Source: Roseivirga ehrenbergii
GTDB taxonomy: Bacteria; Bacteroidota; Bacteroidia; Cytophagales; Cyclobacteriaceae
Assembly: GCF_001593005.1 (NCBI RefSeq)
Contig: NZ_LQZQ01000045.1
Span: 496,001-560,000 of the forward strand
DNA length: 64,000 bases
Direction: 5' to 3'
This document shows positions 26,934 through 36,617 of this stretch, one piece after another. The position numbers and the translations under genes were made by a program. The notes under the pieces are model-generated. The model had not been told where the DNA came from and ran no database searches. It saw only the letters and a list, made by a program, of their open reading frames with translations. The number at the start of each line of letters is the position of its first letter. Positions within the stretch are counted from its first letter, which is position 1.

Positions 26934-28259
26934 TTACTTCTTAATGATTTTAATCGCAGGGTCATTCTTTTTAACACCTGGGGTTCTGTCTAAGAATTCG
27001 TCATACAGTCTGATTTGCTGAGAAGTCATCGGTACTTTATAGCCATCAATGAACAAGTCAGTAATCTTAGAAGCCGTTTCGAATGGGTCGCCAGTAGAAA
27101 CAAATACGTTTGCTTTCTTACCTACTTCAATTGATCCGATACTATTAGAAACGCCTAAAATTTCGGCTGCGTTGATTGTGATTGCTTTCAATGCTTCTTC
27201 TCTTCCCATTCCATATGAAGCAGCGAAACCTGCATGGTAAGGTAAGTTTCTCACATTTTCAGTATCACCAGTACGCAAAGCTACTTTAACGCCAGCTGCA
27301 CTCATGATTCCTGGGTTTGCATAAGCTGCATCATATCTATCCGATCCACGTGTTGGAATGGCCTGAATAGGACCAGCGATTACAGGAATTTTAGATTTAG
27401 CAATTTCTTCCGCTACTCTCCAGCCTTCAGAAACACCAGTTAAAACTACTTTTTTATATCCTCTAGTTTTTACCCAGTCAATAGCAGCAAGGATATCCTT
27501 AGCTGCATTAGCCTCAATGAACAATTGCATTTCGCCTTTTACAACAGGTACTAATGCTTCAATTTCAGGGTAATTTCTTACGTCATTAGCTCCCTCAATT
27601 TTGGCATAAAGCTCAGCTTTGTCCCAAGCATCGTTTACTGTTTTTAGAGCTCTTTCAGTAGCCTTAGCTTGTTCTTCAGGAGATCTTCTTCTGAAACGTC
27701 CTCCACCAGCGGTAGAAGGGAAGTTCATGATGATTCCTTTAGCACCAGCAAACATTTGATCTGGAGTGTAACCGAACAAGTTGATTGCAGCAGCCGTACC
27801 TGGTAAAAACCCTCCGCTAGGAGTTGTCCATACTGTAGTAACACCGCTTACTCGAGTTACTGGAATAACAGCAGAATTAGGGTTTACCGCGGTTAAAGCT
27901 TGCATTTGAGGAGTTAAAGCACCGCTTTCGCTGTAATCTTGAGATACATCAATACTTTCGATTTCCTGTAAACCTACTTTGGTACCAGAATCAATCATAC
28001 CTGGGTAAATTTCTTTGCCCTTGCAATCAATTACTTCCGCGTCATCTGGAATGGTAACATTGGCACCAACGGCTTCAATTATTCCATTGTTGATGATTAA
28101 TGTACCGTTTTCAATAATACCGTTTGTAACAGTATAGATTTTAGCATTTGTAAGCGCGAACTTACCTGCTCTTGCTTTCATCACTTGGTCGTCTTCTTGC
28201 CCAAAAGAAAGAAGAGGGACGATTAAAGCGATAATGAGTATTTGAAATATTCTTTTCAT
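26934..28259 (-). CDS. Exported amidohydrolase-family protein lacking the metal-binding histidines
   Basis: A 441-residue protein with a signal peptide ending LLSFGQ at about residue 21 and the amidohydrolase beta-sandwich/barrel layout (imidazolonepropionase-like). The strand-1 site that normally reads PGxIDxHxH is PGMIDSGTKVG here, the strand-5 His site reads LFIEANAA, and the strand-6 His site reads LTGVSEG. Three of the usual metal ligands are therefore missing, although the C-terminal motif IGSIEVGKKAN is intact. It is the last gene of a three-gene unit and begins 9 bp after the intact paralogue. I infer a non-catalytic partner or a changed chemistry. Confidence 0.82.
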   Translation of the reverse strand: MKRIFQILIIALIVPLLSFGQEDDQVMKARAGKFALTNAKIYTVTNGIIENGTLIINNGIIEAVGANVTIPDDAEVIDCKGKEIYPGMIDSGTKVGLQEIESIDVSQDYSESGALTPQMQALTAVNPNSAVIPVTRVSGVTTVWTTPSGGFLPGTAAAINLFGYTPDQMFAGAKGIIMNFPSTAGGGRFRRRSPEEQAKATERALKTVNDAWDKAELYAKIEGANDVRNYPEIEALVPVVKGEMQLFIEANAAKDILAAIDWVKTRGYKKVVLTGVSEGWRVAEEIAKSKIPVIAGPIQAIPTRGSDRYDAAYANPGIMSAAGVKVALRTGDTENVRNLPYHAGFAASYGMGREEALKAITINAAEILGVSNSIGSIEVGKKANVFVSTGDPFETASKITDLFIDGYKVPMTSQQIRLYDEFLDRTPGVKKNDPAIKIIKK

Positions 28260-28268
28260 AGCTTCTTT

Positions 28269-29633
28269 CTATTTTTTGTTGGAGAATAATGCTTCGAAAC
28301 TAACTACGCCTTCTTCCATGCATCTGTCCTCATCATGACGGTTGAAAATTGAAATGTTTTCAACTGTTTCTTCAGGGTTGATATAGATGCGCTGATCGTC
28401 AATATCTGTGGCTCTGTCAAAATATTTAACACCGTCCACAAAAGTCATTACTGGAATGGCATAAACAGATAGGGGATGACCTTCAAAAATTGCGATATCG
28501 GCATCTTTTCCTACTTCAATTGATCCAACTCTATTGTCGATACCTAATTGTTTGGCAGGGTTTAATGTGATTAAAGAAAGGGCTTCATCATCGCTTAAGT
28601 CACCATACTTTTGTGTTTTAGCCGCCTCGTGAAATAAGTGACGGATTAACTCGCCTGAATCAGAGTTAATTGAAGTCAATACACCGTTTCTTGTAAGAAT
28701 GGTTGCATTGTAGGCTGTAGACCAGTATACTTCTAACTTATAAGCCCACCAATCTGCAAAGACAGAAGCACCTGCACCAAACTCTGCCAATTCTGAAGCT
28801 ACTTTGTAAGCTTCATTAGCATGCTGGTAGGTAAGTTTTTTGATTCCAAAATCAGTAAAAACTTTCATTAACATATAAATCTCATCGGCACGGTAAGAGT
28901 GGCAATGAACAAGTACTTTTCCATCAAGAATGTCTACTAATGTTTCCATTCTTAAATCATACTCAGGAGCTACTTTTCTAGGGTTTTTATCTGCTTTGTA
29001 TGCATCCCACTTTGCTCTATAGGCAACAGCATCGTTAAATGAATTTCTCAACATGGCCTCCACACCCATACGGCTAGACGGCTGTATACCACGAGAACGT
29101 CCACCTCTAGTTGGGTTTTCACCCAAAGCGAATTTGATCGTTCTTGGTGCATCTTCAAATTTCATTTCCTCCGGGTTGGTAGTTCCGTAACGAAGCTTTA
29201 AAGTTTCGCTTTCACCACCAATTACATTGGCCGAACCATGAAGTGCGTGTGTAGAAGTTACACCTCCAGCCAATGCTCTATAAATAGAAACATCGAACGG
29301 ATCGATAACATCACCCATGTTCACCTCGGCAGTTACCTGACTTGTTCCTTCGTTTACTGCACTAAGGGCAATATGAGAGTGAGCATCAATAATTCCAGGC
29401 ATTACAAATTTACCTGTGGCATCAATCTCTTGAACTCCATTTGGAGCTTTTAGATTTTTACCAATTCTAGAGATTTTGCCATCGCGAACCAAAACATCTG
29501 TATTCTCCAAAGTACCTTTCGTAATGGTTAAAACAGTTGCGTTCTTAATAAGCACATCTCCCTTCTTTACCTGAGCATTTGCAACAAAGCCAGTAAAGAG
29601 AATAAGGGTTAGTATTAAAATATTCTTTTTCAT
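28269..29633 (-). CDS. Exported amidohydrolase with intact metal site
   Basis: A 454-residue metal-dependent hydrolase with signal peptide ending GFVANAQ (about residue 20). The strand-1 motif PGIIDAHSHIA, the His motif VLVHCHSYRADE, the downstream QHANEAYK and the catalytic Asp in SINSDSGEL are all present, as in imidazolonepropionase/prolidase-like amidohydrolases. The C-terminus has VGSIEVGKDADIAIFEGHP, the returning beta-sandwich. It lies between two relatives that lack these histidines, with 9 and 11 bp gaps, so the three are probably made together in the periplasm. Substrate is not shown; cyclic amides or Xaa-Pro-type peptides are possible. Confidence 0.87.
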   Translation of the reverse strand: MKKNILILTLILFTGFVANAQVKKGDVLIKNATVLTITKGTLENTDVLVRDGKISRIGKNLKAPNGVQEIDATGKFVMPGIIDAHSHIALSAVNEGTSQVTAEVNMGDVIDPFDVSIYRALAGGVTSTHALHGSANVIGGESETLKLRYGTTNPEEMKFEDAPRTIKFALGENPTRGGRSRGIQPSSRMGVEAMLRNSFNDAVAYRAKWDAYKADKNPRKVAPEYDLRMETLVDILDGKVLVHCHSYRADEIYMLMKVFTDFGIKKLTYQHANEAYKVASELAEFGAGASVFADWWAYKLEVYWSTAYNATILTRNGVLTSINSDSGELIRHLFHEAAKTQKYGDLSDDEALSLITLNPAKQLGIDNRVGSIEVGKDADIAIFEGHPLSVYAIPVMTFVDGVKYFDRATDIDDQRIYINPEETVENISIFNRHDEDRCMEEGVVSFEALFSNKK

Positions 29634-29644
29634 GTTTTCAGATT

Positions 29645-31342
29645 TTATTGGCCGTCATCTTTAGTAGCAGTTAACGGAGTAGAGAAATTGAATGCAGAAA
29701 CAGAAACCTCGGCATCGTACTGCTTGCCTGTAACAGTTCCAGTAACCACTAGTTCAACAGACTGACCTCCTGCGTCAATTGAGAACGAAAAGCTAAGCGT
29801 ACCATTAACGTAGCTCACTTCTTGCATGTCGTTATCTGGGCCACCGTCATTGCTGGTTAATTTTCCGGTATATTCCGTACCTTCTTTTCCGATAATCATT
29901 TTACCAGTAGTAGCACCTTGTGGTGTTTCGAAGTTATAAGTCCAGCTACCTACAACTGGGTCGTTTCCAGCAGCAGCTGCTCTATTGCCATTTCCAGCAG
30001 CACTTTTTTCTTTGATTTCGAAATCATATTTGTCACCGTCTACAAACATAAATTTGATTTGAGAGTCTTTGGTGAAATATGGTGCGTTACTGATCATGAT
30101 GTTGGCAATTTTGCCAGCCTCTACTGTCCCAGCAATTTTATCGATTCCTAAGATTCCAGCAGGGTTAGTAGTAAGTGCAGCAAGTGCATCATTTTCGCTC
30201 AAACCATTTTCAATCATAGTCAAAAGGTTGGCTTTTATTTTATTGCTGGTTACATCAAGCGAAGAAAAGCCAAACTTTACTCCTGTATTAGCAAGAGAAG
30301 CTGCTTGACCTGCATATTTCTTATAGAAGTCCATTTTTCTGGCTTCTAACCTTTTGGCCTCTTCAGTCATTTCATCTTTATCCTTTCCTTTGGCTTCTTT
30401 AGGCGCATCAGGTAAATCAAGAGATAAGAATACATTGGTGCCATTTTCTTTAAAGGTTTGGCCTAAATCCCATGCTTGTTTTACGTTACCCACCATTAGT
30501 TTAAAGCCTAGGTCTTTCTGTAACCTTATAGCTCTTTGTACTTCAAGAACCCCAGATACATCAAAAATAACCGGACGTTGCTTAGTCACAACAGGGAAGA
30601 ATGCCTCTGTTACTCTATCTCTTTCTGGTCTTTCTAATCCGCTTGGGTTTTGAGCGTAAGAATCGAAATGCTTTTTGTCGTTTTCAGCATTGCGATACAG
30701 ATTTCTAAATTTCGCCATAATACCCAATACATTACCAGGGTAAGCACCAGGAGCACCAGCAAATTGAGTGAACATTGAAACATCTTTAGACAAAACAAGG
30801 TCATCAGCATGTTTTTTATCACCCAAAAGAATGATAGAACCCGAACCTGGTAACATTCTACCGAATGGTACAGAGTGTGAGATAGCAAAACCTTCTTTTC
30901 TCAATGAGCCAATGGTATTGCTTTCTATGTCCAGTTGATCTACAAGACTGCGCTCAGGAGTAATTCCAGCATAATCATTTGGAGGGTCTGGGCTAAAAAG
31001 GTTGTTAGGGCGAGGCATGTTTTCAGGGCGTTTTGCTCCTGTGTTAGACAAACCATCAATAAAAGCAGCATAAACAAATAAGTCTTTGCCATCAATTAGT
31101 TGAGCGTTTTTAGGTACCGTTACATTGGTTCCTACGGCATCGATTAGGCCGTTTTTAATCACTACGGTGGCTCCTTTTAATTCCTTACCAGGTGCCTGAA
31201 TCACCGTAGCATTGGTGATGGCGAAGGTTCGGGTTACTGCCGATTCTCCAGTAGGGTCACTTTGAGCATTTAAGCCAATTGTGCTTACTGTAAGCAGCAT
31301 AAGGAAAACCGCGCGAATGGTTTTCATTAATAGTAGTTTCAT
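29645..31342 (-). CDS. Exported amidohydrolase-like protein with extra C-terminal domain, metal ligands lost
   Basis: A 565-residue protein. The first ATG is at 31342; an ATG five codons later gives an equally good signal peptide ending TIGLNAQ. Residues about 35-450 follow the amidohydrolase fold, but the strand-1 site reads FVYAAFIDGLSNTG without HxH, and no histidines appear at the later ligand sites (VFLSLDLPDAP, KFGFSSLDV). The barrel end is still recognisable (GTVEAGKIANIMISNAP). A linker rich in Ala, Gly and Asn near 465-478 joins a beta-rich domain of about 90 residues starting VVGSWTYNFETPQG. It is the first gene of the three-gene unit. Confidence 0.8.
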   Translation of the reverse strand: MKLLLMKTIRAVFLMLLTVSTIGLNAQSDPTGESAVTRTFAITNATVIQAPGKELKGATVVIKNGLIDAVGTNVTVPKNAQLIDGKDLFVYAAFIDGLSNTGAKRPENMPRPNNLFSPDPPNDYAGITPERSLVDQLDIESNTIGSLRKEGFAISHSVPFGRMLPGSGSIILLGDKKHADDLVLSKDVSMFTQFAGAPGAYPGNVLGIMAKFRNLYRNAENDKKHFDSYAQNPSGLERPERDRVTEAFFPVVTKQRPVIFDVSGVLEVQRAIRLQKDLGFKLMVGNVKQAWDLGQTFKENGTNVFLSLDLPDAPKEAKGKDKDEMTEEAKRLEARKMDFYKKYAGQAASLANTGVKFGFSSLDVTSNKIKANLLTMIENGLSENDALAALTTNPAGILGIDKIAGTVEAGKIANIMISNAPYFTKDSQIKFMFVDGDKYDFEIKEKSAAGNGNRAAAAGNDPVVGSWTYNFETPQGATTGKMIIGKEGTEYTGKLTSNDGGPDNDMQEVSYVNGTLSFSFSIDAGGQSVELVVTGTVTGKQYDAEVSVSAFNFSTPLTATKDDGQ

Positions 31343-31409
31343 TCTTAGCGCTTTGAATTGTTGAAAATAAAAAATGTAATATATAAGAAACTGTTGCTGT
31401 TTTCAAAGG

Positions 31410-31417
31410 CAAATATA
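31410..31417 (-). promoter_or_regulatory. Candidate -7 element of the amidohydrolase operon
   Basis: On the minus strand the sequence is TATATTTG, a full match to TAnnTTTG, about 68 bp upstream of the first ATG. No TTTG is found at the right distance upstream, so confidence is limited. Confidence 0.4.
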
Positions 31418-31521
31418 AGAGTGGTAACTATGCTATTTAAAGGAGTAGAGAAGCCAAATTACGGATAATCTTGAAATACAATTTTTAAGGAGGAAGTGAA
31501 TATGGGGCTCAAATGCAATAA

Positions 31522-31554
31522 AAAGGTCATGTCGAAAATATCGACATGACCTTT
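31522..31554 (-). terminator. Terminator of the OmpA-family gene
   Basis: AAAGGTCATGTCGA (31522-31535) and TCGACATGACCTTT (31541-31554) form a perfect 14-bp stem with an AAATA loop. On the minus strand it is followed by a short T run, just after the OmpA gene stop. Confidence 0.85.
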
Positions 31555-31578
31555 CAATATAGGCTAACTAGTTAGTGC

Positions 31579-32865
31579 TTAGTTGTTGTTGATCACAAAA
31601 TCAATATCAACTCTTCTGTTTAAGGCTCTTTCTCCAGAGGTAGCGTTGCCTGTTTTTGGTGCTTTTTCTCCAAAACCTTCAGACATTAATCTGTTTGCGG
31701 CAATACCTTTATTGATGAAGTATTGTCTCACCGTTTCAGCTCTATTTTTAGATAACTGGTAATTGTAATCCGCAGACCCTGTGCTATCAGCATGACCATT
31801 GATGTCAAGTTTGATACCTGGATTTTCTTGTAAAACTTTCAAAATATCATCTAGTGCTTCGTATGAACCTTGAGTCAAGGTTGCTTTATCTAATTCGAAA
31901 AGAATATCTTGAGCTGCTTCAATCAATTTCACTTTAATAGTTTCTTCTGATTGTGGATTCATTGCGTCAATAGCTTGTTGAGTACATCCGTTTACTGTAC
32001 CGTAAGTATTTGGACAAGGGTCTTGAGCATCTGCAACACCATCGTTATCTGAATCTGGGCATCCACCTAGGGCAGGGCTACCTGCTGTATTTGGACAAGC
32101 ATCATAAATGTCTGGTACTTTATCTCCATCGCTATCAGGACAACCGTTCATTGTTCCAGCAACATTCGGACAAGCATCATAAATGTTTGCAACTCCATCA
32201 TTATCATCATCCTCTAATGGACAACCGTTGTTTTCTCCAACACCGGCTACATCAGGACAAGCATCTTTTCTATCAATTATACCGTCACCGTCAGAGTCTG
32301 TATCCTTCTGGAATGAGAATTTAACACCGATATTATATTGTAAATAGCTATAGGTGTCATCAATAGTGTTTTTGTAAGTAGCCTGCGTAACAAGACTGGT
32401 TTTATCGTTTATGTTAAGGTTAAAACCTGCTGCCAATGGAATTAATGCATGTGTACCGTCATATTCACCGTAAAAATACTCTTGGTCTTGCATATTGGTG
32501 ATACCAAAACCTGTGGATAAGAATGGTGCAAAAAATGCATCTTCTTTCATAATGTATCCATTATTAAACTTATAAGTTAAACGAGTTACAACATCTGTAA
32601 TTAGTGCTCTAAACTCATTTTCGTGTTGCATTTTACCACGTGATAAAGCCAACTCTGCGTTCAAGCTAGGGTTAATGTAATAATCAGCAGCAACTCTAAA
32701 TCCTACATGGTCTATATCGCTGAAGTTGAACATACCGTCATCGTAATTCTGACGTAGTTTATTATGTGTGGTTCCGATTTCAAATCTCCAACGGTCGTAA
32801 CTTGTTTGACCCATGGCCATTGCACCGATGCAGAGGAATGTTAGTAGTATAATTATCTTTTTCAT
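31579..32865 (-). CDS. OmpA-family outer-membrane protein with thrombospondin type 3 repeats
   Basis: A 428-residue protein with signal peptide ending AMAMGQ (about residue 19), an eight-strand-type beta-barrel at about 20-190, four Asp-rich calcium-binding repeats at about 190-300 (DSDGDGIIDRKDACP, DDDNDGVANIYDACP, DSDGDKVPDIYDACP, DSDNDGVADAQDPCP), and a C-terminal OmpA peptidoglycan-binding domain (NGHADSTGSADYNYQLSKNR, then AETVRQYF). It probably links the outer membrane to peptidoglycan. It is transcribed alone: a terminator lies just after it and AT-rich palindromes lie upstream. Domain order is the common OmpA form in Bacteroidota. Confidence 0.92.
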   Translation of the reverse strand: MKKIIILLTFLCIGAMAMGQTSYDRWRFEIGTTHNKLRQNYDDGMFNFSDIDHVGFRVAADYYINPSLNAELALSRGKMQHENEFRALITDVVTRLTYKFNNGYIMKEDAFFAPFLSTGFGITNMQDQEYFYGEYDGTHALIPLAAGFNLNINDKTSLVTQATYKNTIDDTYSYLQYNIGVKFSFQKDTDSDGDGIIDRKDACPDVAGVGENNGCPLEDDDNDGVANIYDACPNVAGTMNGCPDSDGDKVPDIYDACPNTAGSPALGGCPDSDNDGVADAQDPCPNTYGTVNGCTQQAIDAMNPQSEETIKVKLIEAAQDILFELDKATLTQGSYEALDDILKVLQENPGIKLDINGHADSTGSADYNYQLSKNRAETVRQYFINKGIAANRLMSEGFGEKAPKTGNATSGERALNRRVDIDFVINNN

Positions 32866-32941
32866 GTTTTTAAATTTTTGGTTTTGACCTCAGAGTGACT
32901 ATAACCTTGCCGACAATGGATTATAGCTTAAAAACACGTAT

Positions 32942-32970
32942 GTTATAATTATAACTTATAATAGTTATAA
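32942..32970. promoter_or_regulatory. AT-rich palindromes upstream of the OmpA-family gene
   Basis: GTTATAATTATAAC (32942-32955) is a perfect 14-bp palindrome, followed at once by TTATAATAGTTATAA (32956-32970), itself an inverted repeat. They lie 77-105 bp before the OmpA ATG. No recognisable -33/-7 pair was found. Function as an operator or melted promoter DNA is inference. The rest of the 32866-33121 spacer shows nothing clear. Confidence 0.35.
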
Positions 32971-33104
32971 TATAAGACGAATTGGTGTGTGATTTTTCTA
33001 CACAACTGTGTAACTAAGTGGGAATTTCGGTGGACAAGCATAGTGAGATGCTAGGCCTGAAAAGGAAAAGGCCATGCCAGAATTAACTGAGATGGCCCTT
33101 AATT

Positions 33105-33142
33105 AAAATTCTTGATCCGATTTACTTCGGATCAAGAATTTT
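33105..33142 (-). terminator. Terminator overlapping the end of the metalloprotease gene
   Basis: A perfect 16-bp stem pairs 33105-33120 with 33127-33142. The TAA stop codon (33124-33122 on the minus strand) lies in the six-base loop, so the last six codons form one arm. The stem ends in TTTT before AATTAA on the minus strand. Confidence 0.75.
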
Positions 33143-35590
33143 AGCTATTCGATCTAGCAAGTCCTCCAGATGAATTGAGCTTGCTCTATCAGTAAATTTG
33201 CCTTTGTTGCTTTTAATCTCTTGTTGAAGGGTTTTCAATTCCGATTTCACTACTGGACGAATATCTGATTGTGCAACATTCACCTGTCGTGCTTGGAATG
33301 AATTCGAGTCAGTAGTCATCAATGATTCAAGTTTTTCAACAAATGCTCGCTGTAAGTTTCTACGGTAAGTATCTATTTGAGAACCCGATTTAAGTTCTGA
33401 AAACAAGCCAGTTCTCATATCACCAAATAGTTGATATATAGTATAAGTGTTTCTTCCCTTAAAGGCTTCAGCTTCTATTAATCTTTGGGCTCTAGTTGGG
33501 TCTAAGACTGAATTAAGGAAAGAAGATTGAGTTCCACTGATACGATTAACGGCCCCATAACTTTCTAGCCTGCGCAGCAATTCTTCATCTAATAACCAAT
33601 CTGGTGTACTGAAAGCATATTTCTGCATCCATGCCATGGCTTCCTTTTGGTATGCTTCAGGAACTACATTATAAACAGCCCCTGATTGATCGGCTGATTT
33701 TAAATCTTCAGTAATACCGCCTATTACCGTAGTAACATGCCCTGTAAATCGTCTCCATTGGCCGATAATCTCATTATAAATTTCGTTGGTTTCGGTATAA
33801 TCTTCACCAGCAGTGGTTGTCCAAGTCAATAAGTTAGGTACTACCTTTTTAAGGTTTTCCATTCCGTACATACTAGCTTTCACTGCATTGTCGCCCAAGT
33901 CTTCTGTTTGAGCTTCTGGGTTACTTCCATTGCTGCTGCCAAAACGATACATTTTGTCATTGGCTTTTTCCATAATCCATTGGTCTAATATGCTAGACTC
34001 GGCTTCGGGTGTTTTGGCAGAAGGAATTACTCTGTAGCCCCAGTTGATAGAATACTTATCATATGGGCCAATTTTACGAATAAAGCGCGTTACGCCATCA
34101 CCAGGCTGTGCAATGTAGTTTACTCTAGCGTAATCCATTATTGTTGGTGCTACACCGTATTTTTCGGTAAACTCAGGGTCTCGCAGTTTTTCAACAGGGT
34201 AGGCCGAACTTGCTTTCATATTATGAGGCAAACCTAAAGCGTGACCAATTTCATGCGCTATTACCGCTCTCATCATTTCACCAATTTCATCTTCAGGCAC
34301 ATCAAGACTTCGGGCCAAAGGATTGGCAGCCCCCGTTTGAATCATATACCAGTTTCTGTATGATCTTAAATGGTTGTGAAACCAAACAATATCACTTTCA
34401 ATGATTTCACCTGTTCTAGGGTCGGCTGTGCTTGGCCCAACCGCATTTCTTGTCATGCTGGCCACATAGCGTACTGTTGAATAACGTGCATCTTCTGGAG
34501 ACCAATTTGGATCTTCTTCTTTGCTTGGAGCTTCTTTAGCAATAATGGCGTTTTTAAAACCAGCGGCTTCAAAAGCCACTTGCCAATCTTCAATTCCGAG
34601 TTTAAACCATTTTACGAATCTTTCTGGAGTAGCAGGGTCTAAATAATAAACAATTGGTTTTACGGGCTCAACCAATTCGCCTCTAGCATATGCAGCTGGA
34701 TCCTTTGGCTCTAATCTCCACCTTTTCAAAAAGGTTTGTTGGTCACCTTTTAATTTTAGTGAGCTGTAATTGATATTACTTTGCGTAAACCAGCCAACAC
34801 GTTCATCAGCTAATCTCGGCATCATTTTATTTTCAGGTAGCTTAATCATCGACTGACTAACCTCCACTGTCATTAACCCTATTTCTGAATCAGAAGGAGG
34901 TCTGCCAGCATCATATGTCATTACTTGACGTACTTCCACATTGATTGGGAAACTTTTTACAGAGGATAAATAACTCTTTTCGGTATCTAGCCTACGCACC
35001 TGAAATTGTGAACGCATGCTATTACTGATGGCACTAATTGCTTTTGTGTCCTGAGTAAAGAATTTACTTACATCCACTAAGTAAGCCTCCTTATCATCGG
35101 GTTGTCCTTCAATTTTAAAAGAACCAATAATAGGAGCCAGGTTATTATCTGCTACCGATTTGGATATAGCATCTGTAGTATCGGCAACATTATTAAATGA
35201 AATAGACCTTAGTAGAATATTATCATTTACTTTCTCCCATTTTACCACTTGCTCGCTCATTTTCCAGCCGCTACCAATAAAGCCACCGAAATTTTCAGGT
35301 ACAGCTACTACTCGTGTTACCCAAAGCATGTCTTTTCCTAATTCAGATTTAGGAATTTCAAACATGACTTTATCGTCTTTCTGATAAAGCTTGAATAGGC
35401 CTTCATCTTCGTTTAATCCTTTGACAAGGTCTGAATACCCTTTTTCTTTTGTTTCTGGTTTTACTTCTGGAACCGACTGCTCTGTGGTTGTAGTGTTCCT
35501 ATTTCTTTGGGCATTGAGTTCCGTAGGCAATACCCCAATTGTAGCGAAAGACAACGCTAAGATTGCTGTGTTTCTTAATTTCAATTTCAT
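33122..35590 (-). CDS. Secreted zinc metalloprotease, DUF5117/DUF5118 type
   Basis: The ATG at 35590 gives 822 residues and a clean signal peptide (MKLKLRN, hydrophobic run, ending ELNAQ); the longer frame begins with a TTG and puts ten polar residues before it. The zinc motif HEIGHALGLPHN (metzincin-like HExxHxxGxxH) is followed downstream by the Met-turn region PTIMDYARVNYI. The N-terminal half matches the DUF5117/DUF5118 domains usual in this large Bacteroidota protease family. It is divergent from the fatty-acid-hydroxylase gene. Substrate unknown; likely secreted or periplasmic. Confidence 0.9.
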   Translation of the reverse strand: MKLKLRNTAILALSFATIGVLPTELNAQRNRNTTTTEQSVPEVKPETKEKGYSDLVKGLNEDEGLFKLYQKDDKVMFEIPKSELGKDMLWVTRVVAVPENFGGFIGSGWKMSEQVVKWEKVNDNILLRSISFNNVADTTDAISKSVADNNLAPIIGSFKIEGQPDDKEAYLVDVSKFFTQDTKAISAISNSMRSQFQVRRLDTEKSYLSSVKSFPINVEVRQVMTYDAGRPPSDSEIGLMTVEVSQSMIKLPENKMMPRLADERVGWFTQSNINYSSLKLKGDQQTFLKRWRLEPKDPAAYARGELVEPVKPIVYYLDPATPERFVKWFKLGIEDWQVAFEAAGFKNAIIAKEAPSKEEDPNWSPEDARYSTVRYVASMTRNAVGPSTADPRTGEIIESDIVWFHNHLRSYRNWYMIQTGAANPLARSLDVPEDEIGEMMRAVIAHEIGHALGLPHNMKASSAYPVEKLRDPEFTEKYGVAPTIMDYARVNYIAQPGDGVTRFIRKIGPYDKYSINWGYRVIPSAKTPEAESSILDQWIMEKANDKMYRFGSSNGSNPEAQTEDLGDNAVKASMYGMENLKKVVPNLLTWTTTAGEDYTETNEIYNEIIGQWRRFTGHVTTVIGGITEDLKSADQSGAVYNVVPEAYQKEAMAWMQKYAFSTPDWLLDEELLRRLESYGAVNRISGTQSSFLNSVLDPTRAQRLIEAEAFKGRNTYTIYQLFGDMRTGLFSELKSGSQIDTYRRNLQRAFVEKLESLMTTDSNSFQARQVNVAQSDIRPVVKSELKTLQQEIKSNKGKFTDRASSIHLEDLLDRIAKILDPK

Positions 35591-35678
35591 ATTAATGTGG
35601 TTAAATGAATTTTTGACCAATTAGTAAATGAACACTGAAAGAGATAATTGTGGAACTTTTATTTAACACAAAGGGTAA

Positions 35679-36617
35679 ATGGTTATGTTAGTGGTTGCAG
35701 ATAATATTCAAATGAACAGATACTGGGAATTAGCAAGAGAGTCTTATAGCGGGTATGCGAATTATATTTGGAACGAAATCACCTTTCAATACGATTATAA
35801 GCCACTTTGGCAAAATTATTTTTGGGGATTGATTCTTCTTTCAGTGTTCTTTTTTATATGGGAATGGGTGAGGCCTTGGAGAAAAGAACAGCCAAAGTTT
35901 AGAAAAGATTTTTGGCTCGATGCTTTTTATATGTTCTTCAATTTTTTCCTTTTTTCGCTCATCGTTTTTAATGCTCTTTCTGATGTATTTGTAAATTTAT
36001 TCAACGACTTTTTAGGCATTTTTGGGCTTACCAATGTAGTGGCACTAAAGATTGAAACCTGGCCTAAAATTGCTCAACTGTTTATGCTTTTCATCATTCG
36101 TGATTTTATTCAATGGTGGGTGCATAGACTTTTACATACTTCACCAAGGCTTTGGGAATTCCATAAAGTACATCATTCGGTAGAGCAAATGGGTTTTGCT
36201 GCCCATTTACGATACCATTGGATGGAAACGATTGTATACCGCACCATTGAATACTTGCCATTGGCCATGATTGGTTTTGGTATCGATGATTTCTTCTTCG
36301 TTCATATGTTTACATTGGCAGTGGGGCATTGGAACCACGCTAATATTAATGTGAGGCTAGGTTTTTTAAAATACATCTTTAATAACCCCAACATGCACAT
36401 GTGGCATCATGCACACGATTTGCCAAAAGAAAGGAGAACAGGGGTTAACTTTGGGCTGACTTTAAGTTTATGGGACTACATTTTTGGTACTGCCTATATT
36501 CCTCATAGTGGACAAAATATCAAGCTCGGTTTTCCAGGGGTACAGAAATTTCCTAAAGGCTTTTGGAGGCAAGTTTCTTACGGTTTCAATAAAAGGAATA
36601 ATTCTGAAAACAAGTGA
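35679..36617 (+). CDS. Fatty acid hydroxylase/sterol desaturase family membrane protein
   Basis: A 312-residue membrane protein with helices near 45-65, 85-110 and 135-155, and the three histidine clusters of the di-iron hydroxylase superfamily: HRLLH, HKVHH (with WEFHKVHHSVE) and HMWHHAHD. Only the family is certain; lipid hydroxylation or carotenoid modification are both compatible. A second member of the superfamily occurs at 57004-58242, not closely similar. The ATG at 35679 is followed by another in-frame ATG two codons on, also possible. A terminator follows at 36616-36664. Confidence 0.82.
   Translation: MVMLVVADNIQMNRYWELARESYSGYANYIWNEITFQYDYKPLWQNYFWGLILLSVFFFIWEWVRPWRKEQPKFRKDFWLDAFYMFFNFFLFSLIVFNALSDVFVNLFNDFLGIFGLTNVVALKIETWPKIAQLFMLFIIRDFIQWWVHRLLHTSPRLWEFHKVHHSVEQMGFAAHLRYHWMETIVYRTIEYLPLAMIGFGIDDFFFVHMFTLAVGHWNHANINVRLGFLKYIFNNPNMHMWHHAHDLPKERRTGVNFGLTLSLWDYIFGTAYIPHSGQNIKLGFPGVQKFPKGFWRQVSYGFNKRNNSENK

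Noticed and set aside
32190-32290. Repeated Asp-codon-rich DNA in the OmpA-family gene, at first resembling a tandem DNA repeat or CRISPR-like array
   Set aside because: The units are uneven and in frame, and code for calcium-binding thrombospondin type 3 repeats; there are no constant repeats with unique spacers.
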